DNA from: Acanthaster planci
Taxonomy: Eukaryota > Echinodermata > Asteroidea > Valvatida > Acanthasteridae
Length of the DNA: 31,029 nt
Direction of reading: 5' to 3'
NCBI RefSeq assembly: GCF_001949145.1
Contig: NW_019091599.1
Span: 348,323 to 379,351 of the forward strand
The translations under genes and the position numbers were made by a program. This document shows, piece by piece, positions 9,479-19,920 of this stretch; position 1 is the stretch's first letter, and the number at the start of each line of letters is the position of its first letter. The notes under the pieces are model-generated. The model was given only the letters and a program-made list of their open reading frames with translations, was not told the origin of the DNA and ran no database searches.

Positions 9479-12400
9479 TGACGTCATGATGACATCATCA
9501 AGTAATTTTTTATATTGACTTTGCACACGTTTTCATGACAGTATTTTGGTGATTTGGCGATTTCAATTGTAACCAAAGTTACAGCTAACAAAGACCCTGA
9601 TGCAAAAATACGTCCAAATTTATGACATGATTACGTCATTACGTGATTTTATGATAATTTTTTAATATTTAATTTTTCCCTATCGGTTTTGTACACGTTT
9701 TTCAACAGCCAGACTTTGGGATTCCGGTCAATCTAATTGATTTGATATTTGTGTACAATTGTAGTCCAGCACGAAGAGAAGGTCCCAGAACAAAATCGTC
9801 ATAATGCCATCATCAGGGGTCACGTGACATCAGATTAAAGCTGCAGTTTTTCTAAATAGGTTTTGTACAAGTTTTTGTACTTACATTTGATTTTGACGAG
9901 TGAGTAATAATTAACTTCGGCAGAAGATTACAATGAGAATGAAACAGAAACTTTTTTTTTCATCTTCATTTGATTTGAAATATACCCAAGAGTCAGAATA
10001 TCAAGTAATATTTCATAAAAATGTTTCAGTTTAAATGCAAATTATGTGACTTGAATTTAAAGGTGCAATTTTCTGCACTGGGATTTTTAGCCCCTTGACT
10101 TGGTACACGTTTTCAAGCCACCATTTTCGTAACTTGTCAATCTTCGATTATCATAAAACATACAACCAACAAAAAAGCCTGACATAAAAAACACGCCAAT
10201 TTTATGATGTCACCTTCTGATTTTTTATTGAGTTTTGAATATTTTATATTCCCCATAGGTTTTCAAAATGTTTTTGTTACACAACCAGGCTTCAGCAATT
10301 TTCTTAATTTGATCCAAGAACAACATCGTCATAATGACATCATTCGCTGTCAAGTGACATGACATTAAAGGAGCAAACTTCACAGCCTTATATCTCCCGA
10401 AGGACATGTCCAATTTGTTTGAAAGGGAAGTGAAATAGACAAAAATTGGCCTTATGTGATAATGATGTCATCATGTGACGAGTCACGTGACACTAAAGGG
10501 TCACTTTTTCAAGCAATGTATCTTGTGAAGTACTGGTCCTATGGGTTCAAACATTGCATTTACATGTATCTGGAAAGAGGAGGCCTTTAGACGAATAATG
10601 GCCCAATGTGATAATGACGTCATCAGAAGACAAGTCATGTGACAGTAAAGTTGCACTCTTCAAAGCCATATCTCGTGACATACATGTACATGCCACATTG
10701 GGTTCAAACCTGGCATGTATCTTGAAAGAGAAAGGCTTTAGACAAATATCGACCTTACATGTATGTGATAACATCATCATGTGACAAGTCACATGACATT
10801 AAAGGTGCACTCTATAAAGCACTGTATCTCGTCATACATGACCCATTAGGTTTAAACTTTGCAGATATCTTGAAAGGGGAGGGCTTTAGGCGAACATTGA
10901 CCTGATGTGATGATGACCTCATCATGTGACAAGTCATATGACATTAAATTTGCACTCTTCAAAGGACTTTATCTTGTGAAGTACCTGTCGGACTGAATTC
11001 AAATCTTGCAGATATCTTGAAAGGGGGTGCTTCAGACAAACATAGACCTGATGTGATAATGACGTCATCATGTGACATTAAATGTGCACTCTTCAAAGTA
11101 CTGTATATCATGAAGTACATGTCCCACCCAGTTGAAACTTTGCAGATAACAAAGGGAAGGGTTATAGACTAAAATTGACCTCATGTGATAATGACATCAT
11201 CAGGTAAGAAGTCAAGTACAAGGTGCACTCGTTAAAGCACTTTATTTCCTTAAGTTCATGTCTAATTAGGTTGAAACCTTGGACCCAAATTGTCATGATG
11301 AAAGAATTCAGGTTTGTGCAGTGAATTAATTTTTCAAATTTACAAAAGAATGCGGAAAAAAAATCTGTTCTGTTGGTAAACGGACAGATTAGCTCTTTTT
11401 TTTTTCCTTCTTCCACTTTTTCCTTACCGACATAACACAGGTCGTTCTACACATGACTTTTGCCTCTTACTCGTACTTACAGCTGATGCCCTTCAAATTT
11501 TGCACATACTTAGACTACCATCTGAAGATGTGTGCCGAATTGTGATGTCATCATGACATCATAGCCTGAATTCTTTGAATATTTAAATTTTCCCCATGTT
11601 TTGTACACATTTTTCAAAGCCCTTTTGGGCCACGTAGCAATTGCACCACATTGCACCATCATCAGTTATAGAAACCAAAGCCTGTTACACCAAAACTGTG
11701 CCAGAATCAGGAGTCAAATTACAAGTGCTTGAATATTATTTATGTTAAATGTTTAAAGTTCCACACAAAATCAACCATGACTTCCCGAAGATTGCTTTTT
11801 GCATGTTGCTGCAAGAAATATTGAGCTCTGAAACTTTACACTTTAGTTCAGAGAAGCCACTGTAAACCATGATTACCATTGCAAGAAATAAACAAAGAAA
11901 CATTCATCTCATCCAAACATAATGTGACTTTGTAAGCATGCCCTCTTGGACGTTGTTAAAGTAACTTTTGATGTGAATAACTATTAACCCTGTGTGAAGG
12001 ATGAACAAGCACTGAATTTAAAGCTTTGATTGAAAACAATCCTAATCAAAACAATACTGAGTCCACTTTCAAATTTCACATACATCTTTGTTTTTAAGAT
12101 TCCTCTCCATTTCAGCATTGGCCCCTTATCGTTAAAGTCAGTTTTCAGATACATGTATTTATAATTAGTAAAATATATTGTTTTCTTTGTAAATTGAAAG
12201 TTCCATCTGATCATCAGAAAGAAATTGGCAGAGATAGTTGATTGGCAGATATGGTTGGTGAAGTTTTACCAGTACTTTAATTGCAAAATGGTTTTTAGTC
12301 TGGTCTAGTAAGCTCCTTTGCTCTGCACCATCTGGATTTGCTACATTAAGTGGGATGTCCTCCCATTCCTGCTTGTGTTTTATAGAGAAAACAATTCTGA

Positions 12401-13213
12401 AGCATGAATTGTAGGTTTGTTTTTTTTCACATTTCTTCAATTACAAATAAACCTGAGAGTCAAAACATCAACCAATATTTCGTTAAAAAAATTCAACTCA
12501 AACACAAATCATGTGACATGAATTTAAAGGTGCAGTTTTTCTATATACATGTACATTGCAGATATTTTATATGTATTTCTAATGACTCAGACTCAAGCAG
12601 GTTTATCTATCTGATTGACTTCATACTGGGGTACATTATTTAGTCAACCAGCTAAAGAGCATGTCAGAACAAAATCGTCACAGTGACATCATCAGGTGTC
12701 AGGTGACATGAGATTAAACATGCAGTTTTCTCCATAGGTTTTGTGCATGTTTTTCTAAAGTCAAAGACTCAGGCACTCATCCATCCGACTGACTTCGCAT
12801 TATGTGCATATTTACTCCATCAGCCCAAGAGGGTGTTAGACAAAAATTGTAACTGTGAGGGGTCATGTTGCAGTTGTAGTCTTTCTCCATAGGTTTTCTA
12901 TACTTTTTTCACTATGCAGTTTTCTTAACAACTCAGTGGTTCCCAGCTTCAGCTAAGGATTACTAAGAGAATTAAAAAGAAATAAGAGGAAATTTTAACT
13001 GTTGTTTGAATAAAAATATACCCATGTCAAATTATCCAGTAATATTTTTGAAAAATTATTCATTTCAATGTTTTCTACAAACGTTTAGGGCACATTCTTC
13101 TGTCACAGTTCAAGTACTCATCCATCTGACTGACTTTGTATTAAGAGCATATGTACAGGTAGTCCATCAGCCCCAAAGGTGTCAGAAAAACATCATCCCT
13201 GTGACTTTATCAG
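9479..13213 (+). repeat. Diverged repeat field built on TGAYRTCA and GTCACGTGAC palindromes
   Basis: The same modules return many times: a TGACGTCA/TGACATCA core followed by TCAGGTGTCACGTGACAT-like sequence, then ATTAAAGGTGCA, then either CCATAGGTTTTGTACACG or a GGTTCAAAC...TTGAAAGGGGAGGG module. Cores are seen near 9479, 9798, 10329, 10456, 10608, 10765, 10917, 11053, 11185, 11541, 12675 and 13194. Spacing is regular in the middle and long (roughly 330-1100 bp) at the edges. Longer modules also repeat between distant places, for example ATACCC(A)...TCA...AATATTT near 9980, 12460 and 13020. There is no coding capacity. It may be an expanded satellite-like family or fused copies of one interspersed element. 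Confidence 0.75.
10329..11335 (+). repeat. Core tandem array, period about 130-157 bp
   Basis: Successive units begin with GTGATAATGACGTCATCA-like sequence at 10456, 10608, 10765, 10917, 11053 and 11185, after a diverged one at 10329. The intervals are 127, 152, 157, 152, 136 and 132 bp. The last two are shorter partly because a segment around AAGTCACATGAC is missing or reduced. Each unit also holds GTGCACTCTTCAAAGCAC, a TATCTCGTGAAGTACATGTCC-like segment and GGGCTTTAGACGAACATTGA in the same order. Units diverge by substitutions and small indels, so the array is old. Confidence 0.8.
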
Positions 13214-13221
13214 GTGTCACG

Positions 13222-14054
13222 CAGTGTTGTAGTACTCATATTTGGTACTCAAGTACTACTCGAGTACCGTTTTCAGAGTACTCGTACTCATACTCGGATG
13301 TCCAAGTACTCGTACTGAACTACAATTCTTGTACTCGCGCTACAAAATACTCAGAACTCAACATCCAAAAATTGTACTCAAGCATCAAAGTACTCGTACT
13401 CGGTTAACAGTACTCGATTAAAAAACCCTTTAAGTTAACTTACCACGCACAGCCGTCAAAATTAGGTACAAAAATATAGACTCCAATGACCCAATATTCG
13501 ATACGGTTCTGACAACGAGAAGGCAGAGCGTGGGACCATTAAGGCATATGACCCATTCGCCGTCTGTGCGCATACTTAACCAATCACGTGCGCAAAATTA
13601 TATTGGTACTTTAGAATGGTTCTGCGATTTACTTGGGCATTGGTAGTCTGGTTCCTGGACCCGAAAATTTTAACAATGAACCCAGCATACAGAAAATCAC
13701 AGGCATGTGAATAATTGAGTCCGGAAAATAGACTTCGCCGCGCTGTGCACGTTGTGTCAACTGCTGTAACGCACTTGTAGTGACCTTGATATTGCTAGCC
13801 AAATCACTTGTTCTTGTAGCCACGTCATCTGCATTCGGTGTTTCTTTTATACAGTGGCAGGTCTTAAAGAGTCTCTAAATTAAGATAAAACTACTTTTGA
13901 ATTAGAAGTACTTGTACTCGTACGTGCAAGTACTTGTACTTGGAAACCAGTACTTGTACTCAGCTGGCAAAGTACTCGCCCTGTATTTGTACTCAGAAGT
14001 GAAAGTACTCAGCAGTACTAGGTACTCAGAAAAAAGTACTCGACTACAACACTG
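13222..14054. mobile_element. Non-autonomous hAT element (833 bp) with perfect 8-bp target duplication
   Basis: The ends are inverted: the left reads CAGTGTTGTAGTACTC inward and the right, read inward, CAGTGTTGTAGTCGAGTAC. The element is bounded by identical 8-mers GTGTCACG at 13214-13221 and 14055-14062, the target-site length of the hAT superfamily. Removing one duplicate and the insert restores the host repeat word TCAGGTGTCACGTGACATGA, so the insertion landed inside the palindrome-rich array. Both subterminal regions (about 13232-13420 and 13908-14046) are packed with GTACTC/GAGTAC hexamers, probable transposase-binding repeats. The middle (about 13430-13900) has no transposase, so mobility would have depended on a partner element. 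Confidence 0.9.
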
Positions 14055-14062
14055 GTGTCACG

Positions 14063-14600
14063 TGACATGACACAAAAGGTTCAAACTACAATTTTCTATA
14101 TTTTTCGATGTACTTGTTCAATTTGGATGAAATCTTCAGGTATCTAGAAAGGGGAGTGTTAGAGACTCTATCTGCAAACTATAAAATTCAATGGGATATG
14201 TAAATGTACTTCAGGTTTCAACACAATTAGAATGTTCATGTACTTCAAAAGATATGGAAATTTAAGTTTACACCTTTAATGTCATGTGACACCTGATGAC
14301 CTCATGGTGATGATTTCCTTTGCAGACCCTCTCTGGGCGATGGACTTAATATGAACCTGATGTGAAGTCAGTCAGATCGATAGCAGTGCTTAAGTCTGTG
14401 GCTCTAAAACATGATATCAAACCTATTTTTTACATCCTCTGGGCCCGAAAGACTAAATATGCAACTGATATGAAGTCAATGGATAAAAGTGCTGGAGTCT
14501 GTGACATTAGGAAAATGTGCACAAAACCTTGGAGAAAAACTACACCTTTGGAGTCATGTTACATGATTTGCACTGGAATCAAAAGTTTTTACCAAACATT
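14063..14600. repeat. Continuation of the repeat field, with inverted orientation from about 14.2 kb
   Basis: From 14063 the array continues in plus orientation (CACGTGACATGACACAAAAGG, TATCTAGAAAGGGGAGTG). From roughly 14210 the same modules appear reversed. ACACCTTTAATGTCATGTGA at about 14270-14290 is the reverse complement of the TCACATGACATTAAAGGTGT module. GGGCCCGAAAGACTAAATATG (about 14440-14461) mirrors the CATATTTACTCCATCAGCCC module near 12810-12830. The ORF at 14362-14670 runs through this repeat and is not thought to be a gene. Confidence 0.6.
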
Positions 14601-14602
14601 GG

Positions 14603-15086
14603 TTGACTTTTTACGAAAGCCCTGCAGTGCCATCAAGTATATTTTTCAAAAAGTGAATTGTAGTTTTTGAAGTCCATTTTAATGTATTTTTTCTGACTTG
14701 GTATTTGCGAGATATATTTTTTAAAAAGTTTATTCTCCAGTTTGTTGTAATGAGACTTGTATTTAGGAATATTGTTGATATTTTTGGTTAACATATCATT
14801 TTTATGAGATCTATTTTTTATTAAGTTTGCTTTTGTGAGATACATTTTTTCCAAGCTAATTTTCAGGAAATTTACATAAAAAAACATCCACACTTGAAAA
14901 AATCTCGTTAAAACAAATTAAGAAAAATATACATGTACATGTATCTTGTAAAAACAATGTTGAAACAACAATAAAATTTTTAAAAATTAACTTCGAATAA
15001 ATATACTTTATAAAAATGAACTTTGAAAAATACAGTTTTTGAAAATATATACTTGACGGCACTCAAGGGCATTTGTAATAAGTTGA
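14603..15086. mobile_element. MITE-like inverted-repeat element, about 480 bp
   Basis: The two ends are imperfect inverted repeats of at least 50 bp. The left (14603-14652) contains GCCCTGCAGTGCCATCAAG followed by TATATTTTTCAAAAA. The right, read on the minus strand from 15086, contains GCCCTTGAGTGCCGTCAAG followed by TATATATTTTCAAAAA. The interior is very A/T-rich, with repeated GAGATA(C/T)ATTTTTT phrases. No target-site duplication could be fixed, so the exact borders and superfamily are open. No coding sequence is present; the minus-strand ORFs here are A/T-rich filler. Confidence 0.5.
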
Positions 15087-16016
15087 CTCTTGGATATGTT
15101 TGTAATCGAATAAATATGGGGAAAATGTGATTTCTCTCAGGATCAAACTGCACATAAACAGTGTATAAGTACACATAATAGAAAATGAAGAAGAAAGACT
15201 TGGGGCCTGGCAGTTTCCCTTGTTATAAGCGAAATGTTTAATGGTGCTCTTTATACCAGAGTTTGACTGTACACTTGTTCATTTGAACAAACCTGAAAAA
15301 AAATAAAACAATTGGGTGGTTGGAAACATTGTCATCATGAAATAAGGAAAAATACAAATTTTTTAGAAATGTTAAAGCACTTTCCAAAAGCACTCTCCCA
15401 CCTCTTATCCAGAAGCAGAGTTTTCCCAAATTTCTGTTAAGTGACTATATCCTATTCCTGTACATGCAGTAGGTGAATGATGAACTGAATAAGTGATCTG
15501 ACTTGAACAGTAGATTGTGCATCTGATACATTGCACAGAATTTGGGTGGTCTTACTACATGTGAAAGCTTTTGTTTTTTCAACCAAGGTATTTGAAAAAA
15601 GAAATTAAACTGGAATAAATAATACAATATTTTCTGACAAGTGCACTTATTTTCTGGATTTATTTTCTTCGTTCTTTAATCGTATGAACATTCCATATTG
15701 TCACTTTCCTTTGATAGTCCTTTTTGTTTGCTTCTTGTCCTTTATTGCTATGAAAGCTAAACAAATGTGGCCAAAAAATGCTTCAAAACCTCAGTGACTT
15801 TCTGTTACAAGGAAAATTTCCCACTAAACAAAGCAGAAATGCAAGCACAGTAGTCTGGTACCATACAATCATACTTGACAAAGTACGGGTAAAAATACGC
15901 TACCACCGCATCACCATTCTAAGCATATGTGTTCTTGTGAAAGGGAAGGGTCCGGTATAATGGAGATCAATGGTCTGGTCTACCAAAATATGCGACATGC
16001 AGGATCATTGCATGAA
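15087..16016. other. No gene seen; contains one pogo-like orphan end
   Basis: No host gene or RNA gene is recognisable. Open stretches on the minus strand (15238-15627) and plus strand (15778-15960) are short and featureless. The only structured piece is the pogo-like end near 15210-15271, listed separately. Confidence 0.45.
15210..15271 (+). mobile_element. Orphan right terminus resembling pogo/Tigger transposons
   Basis: The sequence CCCTTGTTATAAGCGAAATG ... ACCAGAGTTTGACTG followed by TA resembles the right terminal repeat of pogo/Tigger elements, which end in ...TTTGACTG next to a TA target. No matching left end (TA-CAGTCAAAC) was found in the window. The call rests on remembered general form of these termini, not on an alignment. 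Confidence 0.3.
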
Positions 16017-16085
16017 CAGTGGAACGCTGCTATAATGAACACGACAGGGTCCACGTTACATGTTCGATACAGCGGTCATTTGGTG
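16017..16085 (+). mobile_element. Orphan left terminus resembling pogo/Tigger transposons
   Basis: CAGTGGAACGCTGCTATAAT at 16017, continuing AACACGACAGGGTCCACGTT, has the CAGT start and TATAA-rich inward sequence of pogo-type terminal repeats. The preceding dinucleotide is AA rather than TA. No partner terminus was found and no transposase is nearby. Confidence 0.28.
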
Positions 16086-16271
16086 AAGGGAAATTGTTTC
16101 GTTGCCATGTTGAATAGCGCCCTCTTTTGTCTAACTGAAGTGCACCCTCTTGTGATCCTATGATTCACATTGGAGGTTTCTAGAAATGTATCTGTTAATT
16201 TTTTCATATGATAAAGATTGAATTGACAATATCCCTCAGAGCTACATGTACATGTAATCGTAGAAATAGGT

Positions 16272-17125
16272 GAGGAACTGGTGAAAGTGATAACTGCATT
16301 GTGTCAAAAGATTTGGGAGACCAAGGAGTGGCCCTATGAATGGACTCAGGCCCTGGTCATAGCCTCCCCAAGAAAGGAAAGCTGAAGTTCTGCCAAAAAC
16401 TACACGACAATCAGCTTCATCTGCCATGTCACCAAAGTGATGCTGAGAATTATTCTAAAACATTTAAAGCCTGCTGCAGAATAACTCTTGGCTGAAGAAC
16501 AGGCTGGCTTTCGGGCAGGAAGAAGCGCAGTTGAACAAATTTTCAATGTTAGACTCATCACAGAAGAACATTTTTAACATCAGCACATCATCTTTCATAA
16601 CTTCATTGATTTTAAGAAGGCCTTTGACCCGGTCTGGCATGATGACCTATCATTTATGGCACATGATGCAGGACTTTGGCATTGAAAAAGGGTTGATCCA
16701 AATCACTGAATTGCTGCACAAAAACACAAGCAGTGCGATGCTCCTCAACAATGAAAAAGGTGAACTCTTTGAGACAACTGTAGGCGTTAGACAGGGCTGT
16801 TTACTTCCCCCGTCCTTTTTAACATCTTCCCTGAGCACATCATGACTGATACCCAAGCTGACTATCACACCTCAATTTCCATTTGCAACTAGGGATTCGC
16901 TGATGATATTGACCTCATGGCCAGCAGCAACTCCGAACTGCAGCACCTGAAAGACAGGCTCATAACCAAGGACGCCCATAGAAGAAGCTGGATCAGTAAT
17001 GTGAAGAAATGGATGGACCTCAATATGCAAGAGCTCCTCGCAACAGCCTATCAAAGAGAAAGACGGAGAGCTCTCTCTATTGACATAGCTTTTCAGCTTC
17101 CCCTACAATCACCAAGATGGTCATG
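16272..17125 (+). pseudogene. LINE reverse transcriptase relic with large internal deletion
   Basis: The coding sequence of a non-LTR retrotransposon can be followed in shifting frames. It starts with EELVKVITALCQKIWETKEW, then NYTTISFICHVTKVMLRIIL, then a stop, then EEQAGFRAGR. IDFKKAFD..VWH (palm motif A) and VGVRQGCLLPP (motif B region) follow, then FADDIDLM at 16896-16919, which keeps the catalytic Asp pair. At about 16975 the reading jumps to what looks like the extreme C-terminal tail (WISNVKKWMDLNMQELL). The thumb and connecting region, roughly 250-300 residues in such proteins, are missing. There are at least two in-frame stops and several frameshifts. The 5' part with the endonuclease is absent, which is common 5' truncation. 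The style is that of the 'endonuclease-reverse transcriptase' group (I/Nimb-like is my guess). Confidence 0.88.
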
Positions 17126-19858
17126 GAACCAAAACCAAAAGCAAGATCGATTTATCTTTTGAACAAAACAAGCATTTTGCAAATTTCTTTTGGAAGACCT
17201 CGGCTAAGGAACCTACATGTACATGTACATTTTTATGTTAGGAACATTTGTGATGTTGTGATGTCATCAAACAGACAATCTGTCCGATGAACATGAAATT
17301 ATCAGTGCTGACTTCCTACAACTTACTTATTTGTAGTAGTAAAGTTAGGACTTCATATTTTCTCCTGTGTACGTAGAAACAAGTGACCGTTGCTTCCAGT
17401 CAAAACCAGAAATGCCTTATTTGAAACTGATAATCGAATACATGTGCATGTATCTTGCTTTCAATAGTGTTAGTCTCTGGTCATATAGGTCAAGTTTGGG
17501 CGGCCTGTTCTTGACATGTTTCTTGTTTTCACACTCGAATGGCGGGAACACGACTCAAGAACACTGTTCTTGGAACAGGATCACACACCACCTCCTAGTC
17601 AGGTTTTACAGGAACACACAGTAAAACTCGTGAGATTTTGAGTTTTGAACAGCAGCAAAAAGTTGAGAGATGGCTTCCAAAGCCATAGACAATGGGAAGT
17701 TTTGCAAAATTAACATTAATTATTTTCCATAACACAGAAATGAAGGTTCCTGTTTATATAGAAAAGAATTCAGTCCATCCAAACATCAACTCTCGAATAA
17801 CGTAGCCCACATGGATGCTGCCATGTTGCATGTTGCTTGTCACTAATACCTGCGATAACCGGTTCTTTGTTCCCCACGTTCAAGCCGCCGGTCCATGAAC
17901 AACAAATCGAGCTGTTCGTGCACAAACGGGAACAAACCACCAGAACTCGGCCAAAGAATATTTCAAAAACTTGGACTGGTGACATCAAGCCATTCTCGAG
18001 CGCCCTGTGGCAACAGATTTAAGAAATTCCAAAATGGATTTTGAGTTGATGTCTTCAGCTGATGTTTGCTTGAAAATTAGTAGACAATGATCTTAATACT
18101 TACATTTATGACAAAATTCGGGTTGATGACCAAAGCTATGATGAAGAGACGTTCAGTTCTTTAACCCTAACCCTCAAGCATATCATTTGGCTAACAGGAC
18201 TCAGTACTACTAAATACTATGTACATGTAGTAATCTGAGCCTGAAGGACCGAGCCCTGCAAATTACTACTGGCTAGGGCACTTCGTCCGTACTTACTCAC
18301 ACAGGGCACAATAAAGTCATGCATTTACAGTGCCATAGCACTGTACGGTGCATTGTTTTATCTATTGTATTTTCTGGCTTCAGAGAGTAAGGTCAAATAC
18401 TCATACAAGCGGCAGCACTGTTTGTCACATTTTACTACTAAGTAGTAATTTTCAGTATTAGGTAGGATTAGGGTTAGTCTTAAATTGCTTATCAAGTGAT
18501 AGAATATACATCAGTAATTTTCCAAGGTTTTGGGCTCGTCTTATTGTGAATATATACGCAACCGTTGATGACGAAAAATACCTACCGGTAACTGCCATCC
18601 GCCTCTAATGCAAGCAACACTGAACTGTTGAGTGTAGACTGTATGCTTTGTACACGTACGTCTTACACGGCGGTTCAGAGCCTGTTTAGGGCTGCAAGCA
18701 GCAGCATGACCATGTAGCATTGAAGGCAAGCGTTCATGTATGTTAAGACTGCTCATTGTCATATGCTTTCAGAGACAGGCAGAGTCATGGTGGGGAAACC
18801 AAATCAGTGTGTGGTGTAATGGCTAGCAAGGAGTGTTGTGGTCTGGCAGACCTAAATATGATTCCAGCTTGTTACGTACATGATTTTTTGCCACCCCAAA
18901 GAGGAGGTAAGATTTTACTTTTAATTTTTTCAACGGATTCCTATAATTCAGGTAGTTTATTCTTCCTGAAATTCAGATAATTATTTTTCTTTGGAATCAT
19001 CTTAAATTTACCTTCTCATTTGTATTCGAGGATCCAACTGCTAGTTTGTTATATCAAAAGATCGTTCCTCTAGGGGACAGGAGTATTAATTCAAAGCAGG
19101 AGAATCAAACAAAGGCCTAACTCATATTTTTATAAAGGGGGGTGACACCACTGTTATTTTGCCAAGATTTTACAAGATTGGCTGATTTAGGGGTATAAAT
19201 TAAAACCATACCCTCCATTCCACTGACTTATTTCATGTTTTGATTAACTGCTTTGAGAAGAATTGAGAAACACATAGCGGCCTTTTCCAAGGTCAAATTT
19301 AAGATCTTGTAATAGGCCTATAGCCCCCCCCCAGCACAAAGTCTGAGAGAACAAACAATGTACACACAGGGTCTGTCTGCAGATGAAAAAGCGTGATATA
19401 TTTAGGTGCTCTTGCCCTTTAAAATGAGCATTTTTCCACAGCCAAGAATACTCAGTAAATTTACGTTGAAATAATATGCCTCTTCGACAACGTAACACTA
19501 TGGATTCACAGGAAAAAAATTTATGGGAGTGGGGCGGACATCATACCACACAGTTCTGGAAGTAGGCCTACACGTAGGTACAACTAAGGGCAAGTTCGAT
19601 CAAGGACAGGCCACGACAAATCGCCTGTCCAATAGCCCGAGGCAATCAAATGTTCCTTCCGGCAATTAAAATTCTAACTAGGTGTGCCCATTCGGGCAAG
19701 TCCAGAAAAGCTGATTTCTTTTCTATCTTCATAAAGTATCTTTCAATAACTTTTCCTCAGGTTACAATGCTTGTTTTTGTATGTTTTTGTACTTACATTT
19801 GCAATTTTTGGAAAGAAAACTTTCGTTATTTTCACAAGTTGTCATTCACGTTTTTGCT
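17126..19858. other. No gene seen; mixed non-coding DNA
   Basis: No conserved coding motif, tRNA or clear transposon end was found. It contains a triple ACATGT run (17214-17230), a 17-bp near-palindrome CAAGAACACTGTTCTTG at about 17557-17573, and two short telomere-like words (AACCCTAACCCT near 18165, TTAGGGTTAG near 18468) that are too short to mean anything. Open stretches on either strand do not exceed about 85 codons and carry no signature. Confidence 0.5.
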
Positions 19859-19920
19859 AGCTGTGGGCATGTGTTTTCACCACTGTGACGTCACAGTGGT
19901 GAAAACACATGCCCACAGCT
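19859..19920. repeat. Perfect 62-bp palindrome with no spacer, CRE at its centre
   Basis: The 31 bases 19859-19889 are exactly reverse-complementary to 19890-19920, with no mismatch and no loop. The centre is TGACGTCA (19886-19893), the consensus cAMP-response element bound by CREB/ATF bZIP proteins. The arm continues outward through GTGGTGAAAACACATGCCCA to AGCT. The bases immediately outside (19858 and 19921) do not pair, so the symmetry ends sharply. Such structures extrude cruciforms and are unstable, so it is either recent, selected or an assembly or library fold-back artefact. No repeat family was recognised in the arms. Confidence 0.95.

Noticed and set aside
17557-17573. Steroid-receptor-type element in CAAGAACACTGTTCTTG
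   Set aside because: The half-sites AGAACA/TGTTCT are separated by one base, not the three required.
18163-18478. Telomere-like words AACCCTAACCCT and TTAGGGTTAG
   Set aside because: Only about two units each and not an array; expected occasionally by chance.
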